Shown: positions 39,901 through 51,900 of the stretch, piece by piece | Position numbering within the stretch: position 1 is the stretch's first letter | Layout of the letters: each line of letters starts with the position of its first letter | Assembly (NCBI RefSeq): GCF_964340395.1 | Contig: NC_135549.1 | Span: 5,442,501 to 5,506,500, forward strand | Direction of reading: 5' to 3' | Source of the DNA: Glandiceps talaboti | Lineage: Eukaryota; Hemichordata; Enteropneusta; Spengelidae | Length of the DNA: 64,000 nt | The notes under the pieces: model-generated | Databases searched by the model: none | What the model was told of the DNA's origin: nothing | The model's input: the letters and a program-made list of their open reading frames with translations, nothing else | Translations under genes and position numbers: made by a program

Positions 39901-42900
39901 TTCACAGTAATGATGACTAGTAGTTGTGTGTCGACACGTCATGTGTGTGTGTGTGCGTGTCTGTGTGTAATTATGGTGTACAATGTCACATGTAATCGTA
40001 TGTAATGAGGTATATTACTGTTTCTACCACACCAGATATTAATATCCATATATAATGTGTTATCAATTCTTGTGTACATTTTAGTGTCTGAGAGGTGAGA
40101 GTACTACATCAACAACTGTCTTGCGAGTTGAAGGAATCACAACTGGTGATGATGGAGGTGAAAGAGCTGGAGAGGGTGGTGGCAGTGGTGATCAAAAAGA
40201 ATGACAGTAGGTAATATTATAAATACATTTTGCTTTGAAGTTTAATGGTTTTCTTTTCACATATGCAACTAATAATTTCTTTACCGTACTCCACTTTCAA
40301 ACATAAAAGTAAATCCTTACAACTTCTAAATACAGACTGGGATAAAATTGTTCATTGAATTATTTGTACATATGTTCAATACCTTTCTTAGTATTGACCT
40401 CAGACACAAACTGGTGTTAAAGATGTCCAATTTTCCATAGTAAGTATTGAATTGTGTGGTAAAGGACATTACCATTGATGCAATATTTCATTGAATTTTA
40501 TTGATCTTGCTTTCACTTTGACCAGGAAAAGTGGAAAGGGAGACATATTGGTAGCCCTAATTGCCACGACAGGGAAAGTCATGCGAATAAGAAGGGTGAA
40601 CTGAAATAGCATGTAAGTAAAATAACACAAATCTACATACAAATTCTTGTTTACTGTCATGTTTTTGAATATGTACAAGTTATAGAAATAGTTCATAATT
40701 GTACAACATAAAGTATATATGTTTGCATGCATGCATGTTGTCATATTTGTGTGTATACATTCATGTCTGGTGTCCAAGTCAATGTATGTTATACGTATAA
40801 TATGTGAGTATGTCTGCATATATATGTTTAGTGTATGTTCATATGTATGCCATATGCTATGTGTATATATAAGTGTATGTATGTATGTATGTATGTATGT
40901 ATGTATGTATGTACGTACGCATGTATGCATGCAGAGACATACAGAAAGACATACAGATACATGATTCCATTTACATCCATATGTATGTATACATGTATGC
41001 CCATGTGTCTGTAGCATACCAGCATGTATACATAACTGTACATACACATAGTTTGTACACATGTATGCATAATGTTTACACATACATACTCAATGATATG
41101 TATGTACGTACGTACGTACATACGTACATACATACATATATACATACATACATACATACATGACAAACATACATGACAAACACATGTACATGTCGTTATG
41201 TATGTATCATGTGTAGGCACTATGTACATATCATATGTATGGATGTATGTGTGTTATCACTGTTTGTATGGGCATATATGGTGTAAAGTCAATATGTATA
41301 ATATAATACAAGTTTGTACACGTGTGTACAAACATACTATATACTATACAGACATGCATACCATAGATATTATGTATGTATGTATGCATGCAGAGACATA
41401 CAGAAAGACATACAGATACATGATTCCATTTACATCCATATTTATGTATACATGTATGCCCATGTGTCTGTAGCATACCAGCATGTATACATAACTGTAC
41501 ATACACATACAGTTTGTACACATGTATGCATAATGTTTACACATACATACTCAATGATATGTACGTACGTACATACATACATACATACATGCATACATAC
41601 ATACATGACAAACACATGTACATGTTGTTATGTATGTATCATGTGTAGGCACTATGTATATATCGTATGTATGGATGTATGTGTGGTATAACTGTTTGTA
41701 TGGGCATATATGGTGTAAAGTCAATATGTATAATATAATACAAGTTTGTACACGTGTGTACAAACATACTATATACTATACAGACATGCATACCATAGAT
41801 ATTATGTATGTATGTATGTATGCATGCATGCAGAGACATACAGAAAGACATAGATACATGATTCCATTTACATCCATATTTATTTATACATGTATGCCCA
41901 TGTGTCTGTAGCATACCAGCATGTATACATAACTGTACATACACATACAGTGTGTACACATGTATGCATAATGTTTACACATACATACTCAATGATATGT
42001 ACGTACGTACGTACGTACATACATACATACATACATACATACATACATACTTATACACATACATACATACATGACAAACACATGTACACATTATTATGTA
42101 TGTATGTATGTATGTATGTATGTATGTATGATGTGTAGGCACTATGTACCTATCATATGTATGGATGTGTGTGTGGCATCACTGTTTGTATTGGCATATA
42201 TGGTGTAAAGTCAATATGTATAATAAAATACAAGTTTTTACACATACGTACAAACATACTACTAGTATATACTATACAGACATGCATACATACATTAAGT
42301 GTTTTTGCTCAGGGCGGTAAGTAGGTAAAATCAAACAGGGTTCCCATCTCATTTCACCTTTGTTCAAAACAAAATTACCATAGACTCTACAGGGAAACAA
42401 AGCCATTTATACCACTTTCTTTTACCAAGGTTCCCCAACATTAGCATAAACACTGCATGATAAAGACAAAGACGTTCATAATTTGATCAATCCATACACA
42501 TGCATATTTATATATACATGTATTCCTATGCGAGTCTGTGAATTTACCATACAAAAGTTACATGCACATTATACATACACACATGTACATCTTTTGTATG
42601 TGTCTATACATGCATGCCTGTGGTGTGTGTGTGAATGTATGGTGTATGTTGACTGGACAATCAAAATGTATACAGTGTACACACACATATACACAACCAT
42701 ACACGTAATATATAGATGTTATACCCATTACTTTTGCACCCCTATGTATAATATTTGCACATACATGGCTCGATATATGGATAGATGGTTGCATGGATAG
42801 ATATATGTGTATACATGGCTAGCTGTGTATGTATATATGTATGTATGTACAAATGTATGTATGGATGGATATATATATGTATAGATATATGATGGGTTGA

Positions 42901-45900
42901 TTTGGGGTGCTATATGGTCTTAGTGATAAGTAATCAGATATCACAACAACAGTAATAATTTCTTTCTTTTTATTATAACTGTAGCTGTTTGGCAAGACTA
43001 GAACAGAAGACGTCTGTATGACTATGACATCTGAAAGATCAGTTTTATCAGGAAAAAAAGCTGGTGGACAGACAAGGAATGTAAAGGGAGAGGGAACTGG
43101 TAGTAAAAGACCCAAAGTGACTATCAACATCCCCATCACCTAAAGCTTCTATCGTACAAAAGAAAATTCTAGAAGATTGAATATGACCACTAATGAATGG
43201 TCTTTCCTTGTATAAAGTGAAATAAGGAAAGACTTGTCCAAAGATAAAATTTGTTACACAACAAAATCACATACAAGACCAGCACTCAAATGTTGTTTAT
43301 CATGACACTCTTATCAGTTTGTTTATATATCTTAGAAAAGTAGTACATAGTAAACTGTTTGCTTGTCCATCACAAACTCAAATTTGTAAATCAAAGTTGT
43401 CTCATTGAAGAAGGCGCAAAGTCAACTGTATTCAATCAATCTTTGTATCATCGATCAATAACAATCTCGGCAAGCCTTCTCGGTATCCTTTCAGGGTATT
43501 GACCAAATGGATCAGGGCTGTTATCCCCAAATGCATACACCCAGCAATTTGGGATGACTCGTCTGTCCCAGATTTTGGACAACTAAGCTGCCAAATGGTA
43601 AATTGGCTATATGAAGCAATGTCTTTGTGTGGTACCATCAGTATGTCTCATCTGTGAACTCTTGTCAAGGCAAGCACAATGACATCTGGTGAAAGAACAG
43701 AAAAATTAGATTTGTACATTGCCAGTGTTTCATGATTTCATCATAGTCATAAACTCAATGCCCAGTGATGGTTATTCTCAACCTATGTGAGAATGTTTAT
43801 TTTTATGAAAGGTCAAAGATGATGTGTGCTGAGCTGATGTGATTTTAGAATAATATATGATTCTAGATACTGATCCTCTGTATAATTGCATTCCTGTTAC
43901 CCACAACAAAGTAGCTTTTATGGTAGTAACAAGTAATACTAGCTCTCCTATTTATGTTTTGAAGACTCAGTGACATAAATATACCATGTTTCACCATCCA
44001 TTGATTTGGCATTGTAAAGCTTGGGTTTAAAGCCCACCAAGTAAATCGATATAGATTGAAAGGCTCACAGCATCAGCATATTGCCAGACTAGTCTCATAG
44101 ATTATTATGAATATGTTAACAAATTACAGATGTTTGAAGGCCCACTTCGGTTCACTTATGGTTCCACTGACTATTGCAGAAGTGTAACAGGTTGTATCTG
44201 TAGTACTAGTTGGTTTCTATATTTGGACCAAGATTTTAATGTTTTTTGTTTACCCTTGCTAACATGCTTGTAATAAAGCCAGTTTGAGTGGGATGTTATG
44301 CATGCATCAGCAAGTGATCTAACACACAATGGTAATTGCTGTATTACATTGCCTATTAATACACTGGGGAAAAAACATTTCATGACTAATATTTACAATT
44401 GTGGACAGCATTCAACAAGATAATGAAACATGATGACATACCAAGTATGGGACTTTGTATTCATGCAGGGTAATAACATCCAGGTTATGTTGCGACAAGT
44501 ATGACGTCATGGTTGAACATTAGACCTGGCTCGGTCGCTGGCTATCAACCTTTCTCGCCATCTTATCCAGAGACTGTAATTTCTCCACTGAGATTATTTA
44601 TTTGAGTCTGAAAGAGTAAAAACATGATCATATATATCAACACTATTTTCATGCTAGTATTTAGTGATGCCATAATTTGATTAAAACAAGAGGAATTTAT
44701 TTATTCCTATAATTGGCATGTAGTGTGACTTGTCCTTTCTGTTCTTACTGTAAACATCAGCTTGAGAGCTACTTTCAAATATTCTACTCACTCTCTATCT
44801 TTATTTGTCAGTCCCTATCTGCAATGCCTATACCACATTCTGTACAATCGAACTAAATCTACCAAGGACTTCTACTTTAACTTTAATACTACTCCTACAT
44901 GTATGTGCTATATGTACCTTGGTAGTGACAGCTGGAATGTACAATAAATCATGAATATGACAGATGTACAGATAAAGTCAATAGCAGTGTAGAATAGGTA
45001 AGTTACCCTGCATGGCAAAGAAACTGACTTGAGTTACCACTGGACAGTATTTTCCCCATGACACATATGACATTCAATAATATTTGTAGTGTTATAAAAC
45101 TTCAGATTCCACTTTGACACATGTTAAATACAGTGAAATCAGAATCAGACAGTGTCCCACCCCTTTCTTAGTATCATCCTTGTAAAAGTAACATGAAAGT
45201 GGAGATTGTTATTTTATAATGGAAACTAAAGGTTATATCAAAAGTCTGTGTGTCTTGGAGAGGCTTGGCATTATACTACAAACATACATATGCAATGTAT
45301 TTCCACTTTATAAAAATATTTTAGCATATTTTGCAGAAAGGTTTTCAGCAGAATAATCGGTGTAACAATGGAATCACTTTCATTGGTAAATACTCAACAA
45401 CTATTAGGGTAATGAAGGTACACATTTGAAATCAATAAATTTAGTAATGGCCTTTACAGGGAGAGATCTGGCACTGGACTATAACATATACATGTACTTG
45501 GAGTTAATTAGCCGACAGGGCTTTCCATCACAGTCTTGATTTGGGCGAGAAACAGCATCACCATGAATGCTAGTGTCCTCCTCCCATGGTGGGCATTCTT
45601 TTAAAAATGATGACATGCTAGAGGCCATGCTGTTGAGGCTAAAATTTCAAACCATACACATTACTGAAAGCCATAGTATATTATCAATATTGTCTTCAAT
45701 TCCCATGAAGAGATTTAGGGCATAAACAAACACATTCTCGGGAGTTGCCCAACTCATGATAATTCAAAATAGGTTTTAGAACTTATTATGGTGAAGCCAC
45801 AAGAAATGTTGGAAATGCACTTGGTAAATGACTCTTGGGGTTAAACTTTAGCTCCCTCCCCATCAGCCGATCTCAATTTTCAAAAAAAAAGCACATTCAC

Positions 45901-48900
45901 CAATTTTATCATGTCCCCATTTTCTAATACGCCCCCCCCCCCCAAAAAAAAAAAAAAACAACAACAAAAAACAACAACACACAAACAAACAAAAAACAAT
46001 CTGCTGATACCCCTCAGGAGCAATTGATGCTGGACAGTAAAGATCTGAAGATATGATTAAATGATTGATATAAATAATGAATGACATATTGAATAATTAG
46101 TAATCCAACTGCAAAAAATTAATATGTATAGTAAATAAGTCTTTACTAGACTGTACACATATTTTTTGAATTCATAACATGTATAATGTGGAAATTTGAG
46201 GGAATATGTATTTCTTCTGAAATAATCATGAAAGAAATCTGCAGTGCACATGTCCAGGCCATTTTGTTTTCTTTTTGGTGTTTTCATTCGAAATATTGTT
46301 CACTGAAATTTAGTTCGCGTCCGGGGGATAATACACCAATGGTATTCAGTACTTCTACATTGGTACATCTCGACATGCAGTACGCGTTGTTGTGTTCGAG
46401 GCATCTACATGTAATATTGTATGCAGTTCATGGACTGCAAATGTGTTTTCACATGGATTAATAAGTATTTAGTTCAGCCCTTATTTCTATCGATCTGTTA
46501 GGAATATCTTCACTCTCCGGCGTCAAGTGTTCATAGTTCTGCTAGTAATTGTATCTCACTGTTTGGTCCGACTATACCTCAGACCACTAAAAAGACACGG
46601 TGTGTATCAAACTTCATTGATCGCCTAGCTGCAATAATTGTAGTGTTTGCTGCAATTTTGGGGGGCTTTTTCGTATGTTTTTGTGCCTTTTTGTGTTCCG
46701 GTGTTTATTCGGGTTAAACATTGTAACACGAAAAGGCACACAAACAGATGAAACATCCCTCAAGTCACACCAAACGCTGCAATTATTGCAGCTACGGAAC
46801 GCCTTGTCACTCACTAACTGCAATCGGCGTGACACCGGCGTTTAGACTCTTACAAAACGCAAAATTAATGTGGTTTATACTTACATCGTATTCCAGAGCA
46901 TCGCCGTCGCTTATCCATGCCATTGTAATACATATTTCAGCACTAAATCAGTCCCAAAACCACTTGGCTTGGCTATCCCACGCGTTCCGCCCGTGTGACC
47001 CTTAGCGCTGTGCATGTCATTGTTGACATCTCGTGCTGGCACGCTCGCTCAATATATCGTGTAATGATGACATCACTATCACATGACTTGCCTCTATCGA
47101 TGTCAACAAGTATGGCGGGCGGTTTGAAAAGAAGTAAACCGGCCGAATGTTTTACAGCTCCCGTATGTCACTTTGGAGTAATATTGACGACCAGTAGACA
47201 GGTAAATTTTCTAATTAGATGGATTGGACCATTTACAGTTTAGTTTTAACGTATTTTTCAATGAAAGAAATTACCCAAAAAAATAGTCCCCGTTGCAGAT
47301 AATATACCTTTAAGTACTTTTTTTACATATTTAATAAAGGTGACCCATGGATAAAAGTTTTGACCTTTTCTGTGTTATTTTTGACAACAATATTTCATGT
47401 TTAATCATTTCATCCTTCTACTCCATATAAAGCAATGTATTATGATAGTAATCATTATTTGGCTGCTAGTACCTACACAACTAAATGAATTCAAAATTAA
47501 TACATTTTTGCCTTGTAAAGTTCCATGGGGATCTGCTCTTCTAAAGTTTGAAATGAATGTTAGGATTCTGAAAAAAAAATGTACGTTTACACAAGTTTTC
47601 TATATTTATCATTGGTATATGAACACTTACAGATCTTGGAGCACATGTTATTGTATTGTCATCATTTACTGTTGCTGGTGATTCTTGTCTCCCATCTTCA
47701 ATATTTAAGATACACCTATAATTGGCACTCTACAAAACAAAAACAATAAAGACATGAATGTCAATTATAATAAATCATATTTATTTCCTGTGTTGTAATT
47801 TGTTAACATGCATTCCAGCTACAAAGACATGGGAAAAGTGTTGCTGACCTCATACCATCGTCACTCAGTAAGTCATTACCATACAAAAGTTGTATTATAT
47901 TAAAGCCCATCTTTCACATTAATGTATTAAAATAAACGGGCCACACAAGCTATTAGTTTCTATGGGGCGAGATTCATGCTGCATTTTAAAAGTCACTTGT
48001 AATTGAAGCATATGTAATCATAACTTGCCAATTGACTTAACTCAAACCAGGTACCAAGATATAACATATAAACGATCCAATGATGTAATTTTCATACATA
48101 TCAAAAAATGTTGAAGAATCCATACTAAGCAATCAACTGTTCTAACAATGCCAGAAGGCATAATGTAATGTAATGTCATAGAAGGCATGCATGCATCGAC
48201 ATTAACATTATACTAGAATAGTTTAATAAAGGTTTTATTAAGTATTTTTACTTGAGTAAAAGGTTAATAAACTCAGCTTGTGCCACTTTAAATTGTGAAG
48301 AAGAAAGGTTTACGGTGTAAAGAAAAAATTGATCAAAACCTGCATTAACATTTATGCAAGAACCTGGTATAATCTTTTAAATATAGTTGAATGCTTCTGA
48401 AACCAATTTAAAAGTTTTCAAACGGCAATTATTAAGTAATGCATGCAAGATGAATAACGAGCATAAATTGCAAATTATATATACCAGTACATTAATTTTG
48501 TTTCAATGATGAGGTGCTAATATCCCTAACATATCCTTAATATATCAAGTAACATCTCTACACCTTTATGATTCAATTATATCAAACTTATTACACCAAA
48601 ACATATAATACAACATTGATACCAGGTACCTGTTTTGGAAGATTTGAGTAGTTTGCATTTAACAGAAATTCTCTAGGTGCACCAACTGGAATGAAGATGT
48701 CAGTATCTTGTTCCATTAGCTGAGGACAGAACTCTTGTCCTTTTTTGTTGCTGGATGAAAATATGTTCTGGAAGGTGAAAAAGTATCATTATGTGGTTGT
48801 ATATGTTAGTTTGAATATGGTGCAGATTCATAATGGATAACTACTCACACACAACAGGCTCCCTGTAGCGTAGTGGTTAGCGCACAGGATTAGCAGTCGG

Positions 48901-51900
48901 GAGGTCACAGGTTCGAATCCCACTGGAAACGGGATTTTTCTGTGACCGATCCAAACCCAGGGTGAGTGTTCTACAGACTCGATGGGTAGGCTGTATCACT
49001 CAGCCGCGTCTCACTTACAAGACGAGTGCGAATTTGGGGGATTCCTGGAGTAATGACTCGACAAGTCAGGGACGATTACTCACACGGAGCCGGCAGGTGC
49101 TATGTTTGCCAGGCCTGGGTGACTCTGGGATAGCATGTGGACTGACTGGGAAAGCCTTGACAATTCCACAGCAACGTGATATAGAGCGTGCAACATAGCC
49201 CTGTCACATAGTCCCAACCCAAAAGGATCTCTGTAGCAATTGTGTGTGTTTGTGTGTATTTGTATGCATAACAGAAAATCGCTGGGAGCAATTCCCAGCA
49301 CAAAAATATTTTTAAACAAGCGACCTATCGGTCAGAATAGCTCCGCTGTTTTTTTTTATTTTATTTTTTATTTTGGTGACATGTAGAAGTGGTTCAGTTC
49401 TTCAGCTCTTTACTATGCAGTTTTGTTTTAGCGATGCAATAAAGTGGTTAGTGGTTTCATATGTCTCACTATAAAACACATTTTACACAGAAGTTGGTAA
49501 TGTATTGTACTTTTATACCATAGTCACCATTTTATAACAAAAATCTACTGTTATGAAAAATTGCACAAAATCTCAGGGAAAAAATGACTGGGAAATGCAC
49601 ACAAGAAAAAAAAGAAAAAAAGAGGATTTTGAGGTTGGCTATAAATAATTCCAGTGTCTTACAGCTTTAACCCTGGAAAATTTTAATGATGAATGAAATA
49701 AACTAGGGATCTAAAATAATTTTGAGGCAATTTGAATTTCAATTTTCTAACTAATTTACCAAGTCAACAACATTCAACTTGTACTAGTTGTAGTAGATAT
49801 ATATATATAGGGAAGAAATGTATTAATCGCCATCTTAGTTTCCGTACGGCGACAATCCCCAAGTACCCGAAAGAGAGTCATTCTCAGCCAACAGGGTTCG
49901 ACACTGGAGTAAAAGTCACTATCCCACAGGACTAGTAAAATTGATAACGTAGTAGTCCTGCAAAAAATTTGGTGGTCCTATCTTTAAGTGCTTTCGCTTG
50001 TTCACTTAGGCTCTTCATCTCTGTTCGTTTTTCTCTACTTCTAATTCACTTTTCCAAACCCCATATTTATTTCAAACACTGTTGTAATTGAACTGTCTAT
50101 TTCGTTGTAGTTGTTTGTGCATCATCAACTCCTTACTGTAATTTTATTCTCTTTTTTATGTTTTGGAGCTTCTTCTCTTTTTTTTTTTTTTGCTTTCTGT
50201 GAGTAGTTTGTCTTAATTGGGGGGGGGGGGGGGGTAGTAATAAGATGTTGTCTTATTTCTAGCTTAAATACTACATAACATTTCTGGTACACATTGATCT
50301 AACTATTGCATTTTTAAAAGACAAAAAATTACCTTCACATAGAGCAAGTCTTTATAGTGTTGTCCTTAGTGCATATTAGAATGTATTTACAACATAAAAA
50401 TAAATAAAATTGAAGGTTACCAGCAGTTACAGCAAAATTTTGTTACTAATTACATGTACAAGTCACTTCGTCTATTTTCGTGTCTATGTACTTCCGGGTT
50501 GACATAAACGTTAAACGTGATACAGTCGGCCCTATAATTACTAAGAAATGACAAAACCGTTCGCAAAATAAAGTTCAGGATTTTAATTTTTCAAACTGAA
50601 TACCAAAACATGAACACGGAACACGGAACACGGAATCGTGTTACTAAGTAAGTTAGCAGTTTCATTGTAGGCTGTAAGTTGTACCGGTAAAAAAAAAACG
50701 ATCATCACATCATGTAGGAAGTACAAAAACATAGAACACGTTGTTTTCTTGGTGAATAAACTCACTGAAATAACAACACGGTCAAATTGCGTCTTCGATT
50801 TTGACAGCCACCATTGTTATGATTGAGCTTCACTAGTTCCGTTGAACGTGGCCGGGCGAACGCCGACATCCAATTTGTACAGCGTTTTTACAAAGGGAGC
50901 TCGTCAATAACCTACCGAATAATTAACTCAGAAACGTAGTTTAAATACTAACAGATCTAAGAATTACTGTTCAGAAAGACTACGCATCCGTACATAAATA
51001 CGAATTCATGCGACAAAGATTTCAACTTTACTATTTACTTGTTACAGTGTAGAGGACTTATTATACACATATCATCGTACAACTAATTTTATTGGCTATA
51101 ATATTAGCTACATTTGAAAGGTCTCACTTGATTTGCTCATCGTTCGCTATTCCCGTTTTCAAGAGACATTCCGCCAGAATAAAGTGCCACGTAGTACAGC
51201 AATGGCGCGAGATCGTCTGTTGGGCGACTTTCCCACCGGGTGTGCTTTTCGAAAACTACACAACACATGCTTTTATGACACGGAATCATAGAAAATCTAC
51301 CCCGTTTCCAAACTAATCGTAATTTTATCGCGAATAGACAACCGGAGTTGGTCAAAATAGCAAATTAAAAATCAAATGAATTTTACTATGACCGTGAATT
51401 CATCATATAGTCGGTGGTTTGAATTCTGAGCTCCCTGATATACCTATCGAAAAGTCACTATCCCGTCGGACTACCTGCAATGGGCATTTTATTTAGTAAC
51501 CTTTACTGGTACATGGTCCTTACAGAAAGTTACTAGACTCGCGGGATAGCGGACCAGCGTGTATGTCGAACCCTTGCCATACGTTACAGCATAGACCCTC
51601 CTGGTTACAGTGGTAACACTCGTTCATGTTCGATTACCTTTCATAAAGAAAACACAACGAAATGGTTGAAGTGATCTTTTTTTTAATTTCTTTTCATCAC
51701 AACAACAAAATCTGCGCGATCAAAAGTGTTGTAAACTAAACCAGAAAGAATTATCGGGCTGGCTAAACTTCCCGATGAACTGGAGTAAGGTCCAAGTAAG
51801 CCCCGATAGTACGTGAGAAAATCGTCTCAAACTAGCGATACAACTTTCAAAATATAACTTGACATGTCTTCATTTGTTAGAGTTATACAATTCAAGACGG

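Larger units (their letters stand above)
33721..47313. mobile_element. 13.6-kb block with 33-bp terminal inverted repeats at TTAA
   Basis: The left end (33,721-33,757) reads TTAAAGGTATATTATCTGCA and continues 17 more bases. The complement of 47,313-47,277 is identical over all 37 bases, after which the two diverge. Both ends carry TTAA outermost. The block fills plexin intron 10, leaving about 710 bp and 317 bp of ordinary intron. TTAA targets and AAAGG ends are known for Kolobok/T2-type and piggyBac-type DNA transposons. Inside lie coding-like exons on both strands, a decayed P2X7-C-like region, an intact LINE, a foldback MITE and a satellite. No transposase is recognised. It may be one large composite transposon or two smaller elements framing host DNA. 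Confidence 0.6.

Noticed and set aside
40860-42300. CRISPR-like array
   Set aside because: The repeats are about 450-bp tandem satellite units with microsatellites, not short repeats separated by unique spacers, and the genome is animal.
48859-48935. Functional tRNA gene
   Set aside because: Boxes A and B are good, but the acceptor stem does not pair, and a SINE body follows directly.
48962-49198. 78-codon plus-strand open frame
   Set aside because: Lies wholly in the SINE body.
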